From positions 1 to 64,000 of the forward strand of contig JAVLUZ010000829.1 in NCBI GenBank assembly GCA_036768485.1: 64,000 nucleotides of DNA, written 5' to 3'. The translations under genes and the position numbers were made by a program. Positions 28,101 to 40,577 of the stretch are shown here, in pieces. Source of the stretch: Mermis nigrescens. Its lineage: Eukaryota > Nematoda > Enoplea > Mermithida > Mermithidae. Within the stretch, counting starts at the first letter, position 1. Each line of letters opens with the position of its first letter. The notes beneath the pieces were generated by a model. That model was given only the letters and a program-made list of their open reading frames with translations. It ran no database searches and was not told the origin of the DNA.

Positions 28101-31100
28101 CCGAATAACGTAATTTTTTTGTCGGAATACGTCAATTGTAATTAACGGATTGAACGTTAAATAATGTTCCATTGCTCGGTTGAGCAGCATACCGCAAGCT
28201 GTGCCAAAACAATCAGGCGCATTTTTGTTGATATGCATATTGAAGAAAATCACTAATTTGTCCCTTTTTCTTCTTTGGCGGTAATGGCAAATTAGGCGGC
28301 ACTTGCAATAACGGAATAAATTTTTTCTTATTATTTGGCAGCTTTTTTACGTATAGCTCACCGTCCTTAAAAGACAATCCAATCGGCGTTCCGAATAACG
28401 TAATTTTATTTTTGCGGGAATACGTCAGTTGTTATTAACGGATTGAACGCCAAATAACGTTCTATTGCTCGGTTGAGCGGCATACTCCAAGCTTGGCCAA
28501 AACAATCAAGCAAGCGTTTTTATCGCTCAGTTGAGCGGCATACTCCAAGCTTGGCCAAAACAATCAGGCGCATAGCTCGCCGTTCTTAAAACACAATCCA
28601 ATTGGCATTCCGAATAACGTAATTTTATTTTTGTTGGAATACGTCAGTCGTAATTAACAGATTGAGCGCCAAATAACGTTCCATCACTCGGTTGAGCAGC
28701 ATACTGCAAGCTTGGTCAAAACAATCCGGCGCATTTTTGTCGACATGCATATTGAAGAAAATCACTAATTTGTCCCTTTTTCTTCTTTGGCGGTAATGGC
28801 AAATTAGGCGGCACTCGCAATAACAGAATTAATTTTTTCTAATTATTTGGCGATTTTTTATGTATAGCTTGTTGTCCTCAAAAAGCAATTCAATCGGCGT
28901 TCCGAATAACGTAATTTTTTTTGTCGGAATACGTCAATTGTAATTAACGGATTGAACGTTAAATAATGTTCCATTGCTCGGTTGAGCAGCATACCGCAAG
29001 CTGTGCCAAAACAATCAGGCGCATTTTTGTTGATATGCATATTGAAGAAAATCACTAATTTGTCCCTTTTTCTTCTTTGGCGGTAATGGCAAATTAGGCG
29101 GCACTTGCAATAACGGAATAAATTTTTTCTTATTATTTGGCAGCTTTTTTACGTATAGCTCACCGTCCTTAAAAGACAATCCAATCGGCGTTCCGAATAA
29201 CGTAATTTTATTTTTGCGGGAATACGTCAGTTGTTATTAACGGATTGAACGCCAAATAACGTTCTATTGCTCGGTTGAGCGGCATACTCCAAGCTTGGCC
29301 AATACAATCAAGCAAGCGTTTTTATCGCTCAGTTGAGCGGCATACTCCAAGCTTGGCCAAAACAATCAGGCGCATAGCTCGCCGTTCTTAAAACACAATC
29401 CAATTGGCATTCCGAATAACGTAATTTTATTTTTGTTGGAATACGTCAGTCGTAATTAACAGATTGAGCGCCAAATAACGTTCCATCACTCGGTTGAGCA
29501 GCATACTGCAAGCTTGGTCAAAACAATCCGGCGCATTTTTGTCGACATGCATATTGAAGAAAATCACTAATTTGTCCCTTTTTCTTCTTTGGCGGTAATG
29601 GCAAATTAGGCGGCACTCGCAATAACAGAATTAATTTTTTCTAATTATTTGGCGGCTTTTTATGTATAGCTTGTTGTCCTCAAAAAGCAATTCAATCGGC
29701 GTTCCGAATAACGTAATTTTATTTTTGTCGGAATACGTCAATTGTAATTAACGGATTGAACGTTAAATAATGTTCCATTGCTCGGTTGAGCAGCATACCG
29801 CAAGCTGTGGCCAAAACAATCAGGCGCATTTTTGTTGATATGCATATTGAAGAAAATCACTAATTTGTCCCTTTTTCTTCTTTGGCGGTAATGGCAAATT
29901 AGGCGGCACTCGCAATAACGGAATAAATTTTTTCTTATTATTTGGCAGCTTTTTTACGTATAGCTCACCGTCCTTAAAAGACAATCCAATCGGCGTTCCG
30001 AATAACGTAATTTTATTTTTGCGGGAATACGTCAGTTGTTATTAACAGATTGAACGCCAAATAACGTTCCATCGCTCGGTTGAGCAGCATACCGCAAGCT
30101 GTGGCCAAAACAATCAGGCGCATTTTTGTCGACATGCATATTGAAGAAAATCACTAATTTGTCCCTTTTTCTTCTTTGGCGGTAATGGCAAATTAGGCGG
30201 CACTCACAATAACGGAATAAATTTTTTCTTATTATTTGGCAGCTTTTTTACGTATAGCTCACCGTCCTTAAAAGACAATCCAATCGGCGTTCCGAATAAC
30301 GTAATTTTATTTTTGTCGGGAATACGTCAGTTGTAATTAACGGATTGAACGCCAAATAACGTTCCATTGCTCGGTTGAGCAGCATACCGCAAGCTGGGCC
30401 AAAACAGTCAGGCGCATGTTTGTCGACATGCATATTGAAGAAAATCACTAATTTGTCATTTTTTCTTCTTCGGCGGTAATGGCAAATTAGGCGGCACTTG
30501 CAATAACGGAATAAATTTTTTCTTATTATTTGGCAGCTTTTTTACGTATAGCTCACCGTCCTTAAAAGACAATCCAATCGGCGTTCCGAATAACGTAATT
30601 TTATTTTTGCGGGAATACGTCAGTTGTTATTAACGGATTGAACGCCAAATAACGTTCTATTGCTCGGTTGAGCGGCATACTCCAAGCTTGGCCAAAACAA
30701 TCAAGCAAGCGTTTTTATCGCTCAGTTGAGCGGCATACTCCAAGCTTGGCCAAAACAATCAGGCGCATAGCTCGCCGTTCTTAAAACACAATCCAATTGG
30801 CATTCCGAATAACGTAATTTTATTTTTGTTGGAATACGTCAGTCGTAATTAACAGATTGAGCGCTAAATAACGTTCCATTGCTCGGTTGAGCAGCATACT
30901 GCAAGCTTGGTCAAAACAATCCGGCGCATTTTTGTCGACATGCATATTGAAGAAAATCACTAATTTGTCCCTTTTTCTTCTTTGGCGGTAATGGCAAATT
31001 AGGCGGCACTCGCAATAACAGAATTAATTTTTTCTTATTATTTGGCGGCTTTTTCACGTATAGCTCACCGTCCTTAAAAGACAATCCAATCAGCGTTCCG

Positions 31101-34100
31101 AATAACGTAATTTTATTTTTGTCGGAATACGTCAGTCGTAATTAACAGATTGAACGCCAAATAACGTTCCATCGCTCGGTTGAGCAGCATACTGCAAGCT
31201 TGGTCAAAACAATCCGGCGCATTTTTGTCGACATGCATATTGAAGAAAATCACTAATTTGTCCCTTTTTCTTCTTTGGCGGTAATGGCAAATTAGGCGGC
31301 ACTCACAATAACGGAATAAATTTTTTCTTATTATTTGGCGGCTTTTTTATGTATAGCTTACTGTCCTCAAAAGACAATCCAATCGGCGTTCCGAATAACG
31401 TAATTTTATTTTGTCGGAATACGTCAATTGTAATTAACGGATTGAACGCTAAATAATGTTCCATTGCTCGGTTGAGCAGCATACCGCAAGCTGTGCCAAA
31501 ACAATCAGGCGCATTTTTGTTGATATGCATATTGAAGAAAATCACTAATTTGTCCCTTTTTCTTCTTTGGCGGTAATGGCAAATTAGGCGGCACTCACAA
31601 TAACGGAATAAATTTTTTCTTATTATTTGGCAGCTTTTTTACGTATAGCTCACCGTCCTTAAAAGACAATCCAATCGGCGTTCCGAATAACGTAATTTTA
31701 TTTTTGCGGGAATACGTCAGTTGTTATTAACGGATTGAACGCCAAATAACGTTCTATTGCTCGGTTGAGCGGCATACTCCAAGCTTGGCCAAAACAATCA
31801 AGCAAGCGTTTTTATCGCTCAGTTGAGCGGCATACTCCAAGCTTGGCCAAAACAATCAGGCGCATAGCTCGCCGTTCTTAAAACACAATCCAATTGGCAT
31901 TCCGAATAACGTAATTTTATTTTTGTTGGAATACGTCAGTCGTAATTAACAGATTGAGCGCCAAATAACGTTCCATCACTCGGTTGAGCAGCATACTGCA
32001 AGCTTGGTCAAAACAATCCGGCGCATTTTTGTCGACATGCATATTGAAGAAAATCACTAATTTGTCCCTTTTTCTTCTTTGGCGGTAATGGCAAATTAGG
32101 CGGCACTCGCAATAACAGAATTAATTTTTTCTAATTATTTGGCGATTTTTTATGTATAGCTTGTTGTCCTCAAAAAGCAATTCAATCGGCGTTCCGAATA
32201 ACGTAATTTTTTTTGTCGGAATACGTCAATTGTAATTAACGGATTGAACGTTAAATAATGTTCCATTGCTCGGTTGAGCAGCATACCGCAAGCTGTGCCA
32301 AAACAATCAGGCGCATTTTTGTTGATATGCATATTGAAGAAAATCACTAATTTGTCCCTTTTTCTTCTTTGGCGGTAATGGCAAATTAGGCGGCACTTGC
32401 AATAACGGAATAAATTTTTTCTTATTATTTGGCAGCTTTTTTACGTATAGCTCACCGTCCTTAAAAGACAATCCAATCGGCGTTCCGAATAACGTAATTT
32501 TATTTTTGCGGGAATACGTCAGTTGTTATTAACGGATTGAACGCCAAATAACGTTCTATTGCTCGGTTGAGCGGCATACTCCAAGCTTGGCCAAAACAAT
32601 CAAGCAAGCGTTTTTATCGCTCAGTTGAGCGGCATACTCCAAGCTTGGCCAAAACAATCAGGCGCATAGCTCGCCGTTCTTAAAACACAATCCAATTGGC
32701 ATTCCGAATAACGTAATTTTATTTTTGTTGGAATACGTCAGTCGTAATTAACAGATTGAGCGCCAAATAACGTTCCATCACTCGGTTGAGCAGCATACTG
32801 CAAGCTTGGTCAAAACAATCCGGCGCATTTTTGTCGACATGCATATTGAAGAAAATCACTAATTTGTCCCTTTTTCTTCTTTGGCGGTAATGGCAAATTA
32901 GGCGGCACTCGCAATAACAGAATTAATTTTTTCTAATTATTTGGCGATTTTTATGTATAGCTTGTTGTCCTCAAAAAGCAATTCAATCGGCGTTCCGAAT
33001 AACGTAATTTTTTTTGTCGGAATACGTCAATTGTAATTAACGGATTGAACGTTAAATAATGTTCCATTGCTCGGTTGAGCAGCATACCGCAAGCTGTGCC
33101 AAAACAATCAGGCGCATTTTTGTTGATATGCATATTGAAGAAAATCACTAATTTGTCCCTTTTTCTTCTTTGGCGGTAATGGCAAATTAGGCGGCACTCG
33201 CAATAACGGAATAAATTTTTTCTTATTATTTGGCAGCTTTTTTACGTATAGCTCACCGTCCTTAAAAGACAATCCAATCGGCGTTCCGAATAACGTAATT
33301 TTATTTTTGCGGGAATACGTCAGTTGTTATTAACGGATTGAACGCCAAATAACGTTCTATTGCTCGGTTGAGCGGCATACTCCAAGCTTGGCCAAAACAA
33401 TCAAGCAAGCGTTTTTATCGCTCAGTTGAGCGGCATACTCCAAGCTTGGCCAAAACAATCAGGCGCATAGCTCGCCGTTCTTAAAACACAATCCAATTGG
33501 CATTCCGAATAACGTAATTTTATTTTTGTTGGAATACGTCAGTCGTAATTAACAGATTGAGCGCCAAATAACGTTCCATCACTCGGTTGAGCAGCATACT
33601 GCAAGCTTGGTCAAAACAATCCGGCGCATTTTTGTCGACATGCATATTGAAGAAAATCACTAATTTGTCCCTTTTTCTTCTTTGGCGGTAATGGCAAATT
33701 AGGCGGCACTCGCAATAACAGAATTAATTTTTTCTTATTATTTGGCGGCTTTTTTACGTATAGCTCACTGTCCTTAAAAGACAATCCAATCGGCGTTCCG
33801 AATAACGTAATTTTATTTTTGTCGGAATACGTCAGTTGTAATTAACGGATTGAACGCTAAATAATGTTCCATTGCTCGGTTGAGCAGCATACCGCAAGCT
33901 GTGGCCAAAACAATCAGGCGCATTTTTGTCGATATGCATATTGAAGAAAATCACTAATTTGTCCCTTTTTCTTCTTTGGCGGTAATGGCAAATTAGGCGG
34001 CACTCACAATAACGGAATAAATTTTTTCTTATTATTTGGCAGCTTTTTTACGTATAGCTCACCGTCCTTAAAAGACAATCCAATCGGCGTTCCGAATAAC

Positions 34101-37100
34101 GTAATTTTATTTTTGCGGGAATACGTCAGTCGTAATTAACAGATTGAGCGCCAAATAACGTTCCATCACTCGGTTGAGCAGCATACTGCAAGCTTGGCCA
34201 AAACAATCAGGCGCATTTTTGTCGACATGCATATTGAAGAAAATCACTAATTTGTCCCTTTTTCTTCTTTGGCGGTAATGGCAAATTAGGCGGCACTCGC
34301 AATAACAGAATTAATTTTTTCTAATTATTTGGCGGCTTTTTATGTATAGCTTGTTGTCCTCAAAAAGCAATTCAATCGGCGTTCCGAATAACGTAATTTT
34401 TTTTTGTCGGAATACGTCAATTGTAATTAACGGATTGAACGTTAAATAATGTTCCATTGCTCGGTTGAGCAGCATACCGCAAGCTGTGCCAAAACAATCA
34501 GGCGCATTTTTGTTGATATGCATATTGAAGAAAATCACTAATTTGTCCCTTTTTCTTCTTTGGCGGTAATGGCAAATTAGGCGGCACTTGCAATAACGGA
34601 ATAAATTTTTTCTTATTATTTGGCAGCTTTTTTACGTATAGCTCACCGTCCTTAAAAGACAATCCAATCGGCGTTCCGAATAACGTAATTTTATTTTTGC
34701 GGGAATACGTCAGTTGTTATTAACGGATTGAACGCCAAATAACGTTCTATTGCTCGGTTGAGCGGCATACTCCAAGCTTGGCCAATACAATCAAGCAAGC
34801 GTTTTTATCGCTCAGTTGAGCGGCATACTCCAAGCTTGGCCAAAACAATCAGGCGCATAGCTCGCCGTTCTTAAAACACAATCCAATTGGCATTCCGAAT
34901 AACGTAATTTTATTTTTGTTGGAATACGTCAGTCGTAATTAACAGATTGAGCGCCAAATAACGTTCCATCGCTCGGTTGAGCAGCATACTGCAAGCTTGG
35001 TCAAAACAATCCGAGCGCATTTTTGTCGACATGCATATTGAAGAAAATCACTAATTTGTCCCTTTTTCTTCTTTGGCGGTAATGGCAAATTAGGCGGCAC
35101 TCGCAATAACAGAATTAATTTTTTCTTATTATTTGGCGGCTTTTTTACGTATAGCTCACTGTCCTTAAAAGACAATCCAATCGGCGTTCCGAATAACGTA
35201 ATTTTATTTTTGTCGGAATACGTCAGTTGTAATTAACAGATTGAACGCCAAATAACGTTCCATTGCTCGGTTGAGCAGCATACCGCAAGCTGTGGCCAAA
35301 ACAATCAGGCGCATTTTTGTCGACATGCATATTGAAGAAAATCACTAATTTGTCCCTTTTTCTTCTTTGGCGGTAATGGCAAATTAGGCGGCACTCACAA
35401 TAACGGAATAAATTTTTTCTTATTATTTGGCAGCTTTTTTACGTATAGCTCACCGTCCTTAAAAGACAATCCAATCGGCGTTCCGAATAACGTAATTTTA
35501 TTTTTGCGGGAATACGTCAGTTGTTATTAACGGATTGAACGCCAAATAACGTTCCATTGCTCGGTTGAGCAGCATACCGCAAGCTGGGCCAAAACAATCA
35601 GGCGCATTTTTGTCGACATGCATATTGAAGAAAATCACTAATTTGTCCCTTTTTCTTCTTTGGCGGTAATGGCAAATTAGGCGGCACTCACAATAACGGA
35701 ATAAATTTTTTCTTATTATTTGGCAGCTTTTTTACGTATAGCTCACCGTCCTTAAAAGACAATCCAATCGGCGTTCCGAATAACGTAATTTTATTTTTGC
35801 GGGAATACGTCAGTTGTTATTAACGGATTGAACGCCAAATAACGTTCTATTGCTCGGTTGAGCGGCATACTCCAAGCTTGGCCAAAACAATCAAGCAAGC
35901 GTTTTTATCGCTCAGTTGAGCGGCATACTCCAAGCTTGGCCAAAACAATCAGGCGCATAGCTCGCCGTTCTTAAAACACAATCCAATTGGCATTCCGAAT
36001 AACGTAATTTTATTTTTGTTGGAATACGTCAGTCGTAATTAACAGATTGAGCGCCAAATAACGTTCCATCACTCGGTTGAGCAGCATACTGCAAGCTTGG
36101 TCAAAACAATCCGGCGCATTTTTGTCGACATGCATATTGAAGAAAATCACTAATTTGTCCCTTTTTCTTCTTTGGCGGTAATGGCAAATTAGGCGGCACT
36201 CGCAATAACAGAATTAATTTTTTCTAATTATTTGGCGGTTTTTTATGTATAGCTTGTTGTCCTCAAAAAGCAATTCAATCGGCGTTCCGAATAACGTAAT
36301 TTTTTTTGTCGGAATACGTCAATTGTAATTAACGGATTGAACGTTAAATAATGTTCCATTGCTCGGTTGAGCAGCATACCGCAAGCTGTGCCAAAACAAT
36401 CAGGCGCATTTTTGTTGATATGCATATTGAAGAAAATCACTAATTTGTCCCTTTTTCTTCTTTGGCGGTAATGGCAAATTAGGCGGCACTTGCAATAACG
36501 GAATAAATTTTTTCTTATTATTTGGCAGCTTTTTTACGTATAGCTCACCGTCCTTAAAAGACAATCCAATCGGCGTTCCGAATAACGTAATTTTATTTTT
36601 GCGGGAATACGTCAGTTGTTATTAACGGATTGAACGCCAAATAACGTTCTATTGCTCGGTTGAGCGGCATACTCCAAGCTTGGCCAAAACAATCAAGCAA
36701 GCGTTTTTATCGCTCAGTTGAGCGGCATACTCCAAGCTTGGCCAAAACAATCAGGCGCATAGCTCGCCGTTCTTAAAACACAATCCAATTGGCATTCCGA
36801 ATAACGTAATTTTATTTTTGTTGGAATACGTCAGTCGTAATTAACAGATTGAGCGCCAAATAACGTTCCATCACTCGGTTGAGCAGCATACTGCAAGCTT
36901 GGTCAAAACAATCCGGCGCATTTTTGTCGACATGCATATTGAAGAAAATCACTAATTTGTCCCTTTTTCTTCTTTGGCGGTAATGGCAAATTAGGCGGCA
37001 CTCGCAATAACAGAATTAATTTTTTCTAATTATTTGGCGGTTTTTTATGTATAGCTTGTTGTCCTCAAAAAGCAATTCAATCGGCGTTCCGAATAACGTA

Positions 37101-38001
37101 ATTTTTTTTGTCGGAATACGTCAATTGTAATTAACGGATTGAACGTTAAATAATGTTCCATTGCTCGGTTGAGCAGCATACCGCAAGCTGTGCCAAAACA
37201 ATCAGGCGCATTTTTGTTGATATGCATATTGAAGAAAATCACTAATTTGTCCCTTTTTCTTCTTTGGCGGTAATGGCAAATTAGGCGGCACTTGCAATAA
37301 CGGAATAAATTTTTTCTTATTATTTGGCAGCTTTTTTACGTATAGCTCACCGTCCTTAAAAGACAATCCAATCGGCGTTCCGAATAACGTAATTTTATTT
37401 TTGCGGGAATACGTCAGTTGTTATTAACGGATTGAACGCCAAATAACGTTCTATTGCTCGGTTGAGCGGCATACTCCAAGCTTGGCCAAAACAATCAAGC
37501 AAGCGTTTTTATCGCTCAGTTGAGCGGCATACTCCAAGCTTGGCCAAAACAATCAGGCGCATAGCTCGCCGTTCTTAAAACACAATCCAATTGGCATTCC
37601 GAATAACGTAATTTTATTTTTGTTGGAATACGTCAGTCGTAATTAACAGATTGAGCGCCAAATAACGTTCCATCACTCGGTTGAGCAGCATACTGCAAGC
37701 TTGGTCAAAACAATCCGGCGCATTTTTGTCGACATGCATATTGAAGAAAATCACTAATTTGTCCCTTTTTCTTCTTTGGCGGTAATGGCAAATTAGGCGG
37801 CACTCGCAATAACAGAATTAATTTTTTCTAATTATTTGGCGGCTTTTTACGTATAGCTTGCTGTCCTCAAAAAGACAATTCAATCGGCGTTCCGAATAAC
37901 GTAATTTTATTTTTGTCGGAATACGTCAATTGTAATTAACGGATTGAACGTTAAATAATGTTCCATTGCTCGGTTGAGCAGCATACCGCAAGCTGGGCCA
38001 A
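13117..38001. repeat. Satellite array 2, ~293-294 bp monomer with ~802 bp higher-order unit
   Basis: CATGCAT landmarks at 13301, 13594, 13888, 14181, 14474 and 14767 give a basic period of 293-294 bp. All monomers share one orientation; I estimate about 90, counting shortened ones. A rearranged monomer, marked by TCAAGCAAGCGTTTTTATCG, starts at 15041, 16431, 21630, 22432, 24119, 24921, 26899, 27705, 28506, 29308, 30701, 31798, 32600, 33401, 34791, 35891, 36693 and 37495. Neighbouring markers are mostly ~802 bp apart, which defines a three-monomer higher-order repeat (one ~219 bp shortened monomer plus two near full ones). Simple monomers dominate the left part and the higher-order form the right part. 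Short minus-strand frames of 60-80 codons recur in the monomers, but they are a by-product: 293 is not a multiple of three and the frames break in every copy. Confidence 0.96.
14990..15115. repeat. First example of the rearranged (shortened) satellite 2 monomer
   Basis: A ~54 bp stretch ending GGCCAAAACAATCA is present twice in tandem, with the marker AAGCAAGCG at the junction. After the second copy, GGCGCAT joins directly to AGCTCGCCGTTC, so the monomer part from the TTTTGTCGACATG stretch to the TTTTTTACGT stretch is missing (about 128 bp). The net result is a ~219 bp unit. The same duplication and deletion joints appear in the later occurrences, so they arose once and were then amplified. 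Confidence 0.8.
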
Positions 38002-38880
38002 NNNNNNNNNNNNNNNNNNNNNNNNNNNNNNNNNNNNNNNNNNNNNNNNNNNNNNNNNNNNNNNNNNNNNNNNNNNNNNNNNNNNNNNNNNNNNNNNNNN
38101 NNNNNNNNNNNNNNNNNNNNNNNNNNNNNNNNNNNNNNNNNNNNNNNNNNNNNNNNNNNNNNNNNNNNNNNNNNNNNNNNNNNNNNNNNNNNNNNNNNNN
38201 NNNNNNNNNNNNNNNNNNNNNNNNNNNNNNNNNNNNNNNNNNNNNNNNNNNNNNNNNNNNNNNNNNNNNNNNNNNNNNNNNNNNNNNNNNNNNNNNNNNN
38301 NNNNNNNNNNNNNNNNNNNNNNNNNNNNNNNNNNNNNNNNNNNNNNNNNNNNNNNNNNNNNNNNNNNNNNNNNNNNNNNNNNNNNNNNNNNNNNNNNNNN
38401 NNNNNNNNNNNNNNNNNNNNNNNNNNNNNNNNNNNNNNNNNNNNNNNNNNNNNNNNNNNNNNNNNNNNNNNNNNNNNNNNNNNNNNNNNNNNNNNNNNNN
38501 NNNNNNNNNNNNNNNNNNNNNNNNNNNNNNNNNNNNNNNNNNNNNNNNNNNNNNNNNNNNNNNNNNNNNNNNNNNNNNNNNNNNNNNNNNNNNNNNNNNN
38601 NNNNNNNNNNNNNNNNNNNNNNNNNNNNNNNNNNNNNNNNNNNNNNNNNNNNNNNNNNNNNNNNNNNNNNNNNNNNNNNNNNNNNNNNNNNNNNNNNNNN
38701 NNNNNNNNNNNNNNNNNNNNNNNNNNNNNNNNNNNNNNNNNNNNNNNNNNNNNNNNNNNNNNNNNNNNNNNNNNNNNNNNNNNNNNNNNNNNNNNNNNNN
38801 NNNNNNNNNNNNNNNNNNNNNNNNNNNNNNNNNNNNNNNNNNNNNNNNNNNNNNNNNNNNNNNNNNNNNNNNNNNNNNNN
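38002..38880. other. Assembly gap (879 N)
   Basis: An unbroken run of 879 undetermined bases. Both sides are satellite 2 sequence in the same orientation, so the gap lies inside the array, and its printed length need not equal the true length. Any reading frame crossing it is meaningless. Confidence 0.99.
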
Positions 38881-38928
38881 TTATGTATAGCTCACCGTCC
38901 TTAAAAGACAATCCAATCGGCGTTCCGA
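38881..38928. repeat. Right-hand end fragment of satellite array 2
   Basis: The bases after the gap match the TATGTATAGCTCACCGTCC...CGGCGTTCCGA part of the satellite 2 monomer and then stop abruptly. Only 23 further bases separate this edge from the first copy of the duplicated 3.75 kb block. Confidence 0.85.
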
Positions 38929-38951
38929 CCTTCCCCGATTTGTGCAAAAAC

Positions 38952-39278
38952 TTGCGATTTCTAGCCACTTTAGGTGCATTCTTTCAATTTTTGAATAAAA
39001 ATTGAAGTTCGCGCACTTCCCCTAATGGTCGGCGAACCCCCACCAAACACTTTGGGCTGTTAAATGCCTGCTACTTTACATGGGCAGTGGGCCAAATTCT
39101 GGCAGTCATATGGAGCATAACTGCAAAAACGCTAAATTATTCAATCCTATGGATCTACCAATTTGGAGAGACTTTGGATTTTGGGGGTTCCCCTATCCTT
39201 TTACGTCTACGTATGATGCCCACTCTATCCCAATGTTAAAATACATTTTTTTCGCTTTTAAGCACGTTATTGTGGCCT
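38952..39278. other. Left part of block A1, no gene recognised
   Basis: The stretch has a 69-codon open frame on the plus strand (39080-39289) with no family resemblance that I recognise and a composition no different from its surroundings. I see nothing else that can be named. Confidence 0.4.
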
Positions 39279-39323
39279 GGACACTTTAAGGTACTCTTAA
39301 AGTGTCCGGCCGGACACTTTAAG
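39279..39323. other. Triple GGACACTTTAAG palindrome (A1)
   Basis: GGACACTTTAAG, a 5-base spacer GTACT, and CTTAAAGTGTCC form a perfect 12-bp hairpin. GGCC follows, then a third direct copy of GGACACTTTAAG. The self-complementary CCGGCCGG lies between. This could be the end of a small inverted-repeat element or a cruciform-prone site. The A2 counterpart carries one substitution in the first arm. Confidence 0.7.
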
Positions 39324-39417
39324 GTGTGACACCGGCAGCAACCTCGTTCACACGAGTGTCAACCTGGTGTTTGCAACTCAGCTGGGCTGCAGAAAATAGG
39401 TACCTATGCCATTTTAG

Positions 39418-40562
39418 GGTAAAGTCTCGTTAGAGCACTTTTGAGCAGTATCGTTAGAGCACTTTGTAGCGTTATAGCACCAGTTGCATTATGGCACTAA
39501 ATGTCTCGTTAGAGCACTCAGGTGTCCCGTTATGGCACTTCTGTGTCTCGTTAGAGCACTCGAACGGATTGACCCTAAAATATATCGTTAGAAAATTACT
39601 ATTTGCCTGACGTCGTCACAGCGTACAGTTTGACCTGGAACACGTCATAAGTAAACATAAATAGGCAGCAACAATAGCATGAAATACGGAAATTGCATGA
39701 AATAAGGAGAGCTGAAGTTCCAGATTTCGCGAAGTGTCTGTTTTTAAAGCTAATTCTTTTATCATTTTCTGAGTCGTCCGTATTTCGTTGTTTGAAGAAC
39801 TACATGATTATATACTATCACCGATAAAGTTTCAAAAATTTTGACTAAAATATTAAAAAGTCATATAATTTCACATTTTCGGATGAAATTATATGACTTA
39901 CAAATCATTGATTATTTCCAGCAATTCTGGTTAACAGACCAAGCGAAGATTAATTCCTTCAATAATAGTGAAAATGATGGTCCTCGCACGCCGAGGGTTA
40001 CAACAACTCTTTGCGATCTACATTCGACCATCCGCGTCCTCGTTTATCATCAGTTCTTCTTGTTAAGCTGAAGGAAAGTCAGAACGCTAAACAAGCTAGA
40101 ATTCGACAACTTCTTAATGGGGCTCCCCCAGCACCTCGCTTGCAGCAGTATGTTCAAAATGACATTAATATTCAAAATGCTGGGCAGGTTTTTATTAATA
40201 CGTACAATGGCCTGCCAAATGATGCCGATTTTTTTCAGCGTGTCAATATTGAAATTTCACACTATTTTAATCGCGTACATTATTTTCTGTAATTTTTCGT
40301 TTAATAATTTTTTTGAAAGACAAAAATTTGCTTATTTTTATGCATGTGTACATTAATAACGTAAACTCCGTCATTTTTGTGTATAAAGCATGATAAGACA
40401 ATTTCGGTGCTCTAACGCGACATGCTAGTACTCTAACGAGACTCATAGGTGCTATAACGCGACACACTGGTGCTCTAACGCGACAAAGTGCTATAACGAT
40501 ACAAAGTGCTATAACGAGACGATTGGTGCTCTAACGCGACTGGTGCTATAACGATACCAATT
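39418..40562. mobile_element. Foldback-like element FB-a, copy in A1 (1145 bp)
   Basis: The element is flanked on both sides by the 9-bp direct repeat CCATTTTAG (39409-39417 and 40563-40571). Its left end (about 39421-39555) holds repeated CGTTAGAGCAC / CGTTATAGCAC units. Its right end (about 40399-40556) holds the reverse complement, GTGCTCTAACG / GTGCTATAACG units. Long inverted repeats built of tandem subrepeats, together with a 9-bp target duplication, are the hallmarks of Drosophila foldback (FB) elements. No sequence identity to FB is claimed. The interior has only short open frames, so the element is non-autonomous or uses an unrecognised protein. Confidence 0.72.
40011..40292 (+). CDS. 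Unassigned 93-codon open frame inside FB-a (A1)
   Basis: The frame starts with ATG inside the foldback-like element, overlaps the end of another short frame (39841-40071) and encodes a charged, Asn/Gln-rich peptide without membrane segments. I recognise no domain. A second occurrence at 48686-48967 encodes the same peptide, but the copies are so recent that conservation says nothing about selection. It may be a remnant of an element-encoded protein or chance. Confidence 0.2.
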   Translation: MRSTFDHPRPRLSSVLLVKLKESQNAKQARIRQLLNGAPPAPRLQQYVQNDINIQNAGQVFINTYNGLPNDADFFQRVNIEISHYFNRVHYFL

Positions 40563-40577
40563 CCATTTTAGTATGAT

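Noticed and set aside
13117..38001. Recurrent minus-strand frames of 60-80 codons in satellite 2 as a gene family
   Set aside because: They repeat with the satellite period, break at a non-multiple-of-three monomer length, differ by frameshifts between copies, and lack any recognised domain.
1..38001. CRISPR-like arrays
   Set aside because: Whole 293-479 bp units are repeated with no unique spacers and the context is eukaryotic.
13117..38001. CENP-B box in the satellite monomers
   Set aside because: TTCGGAA and CGGGAA fragments occur, but I could not find the full TTCG----A--CGGG arrangement in either monomer.
37907..39005. Long open frames of more than 300 codons across the gap
   Set aside because: Almost all codons are undetermined bases; only the satellite and block edges are real.
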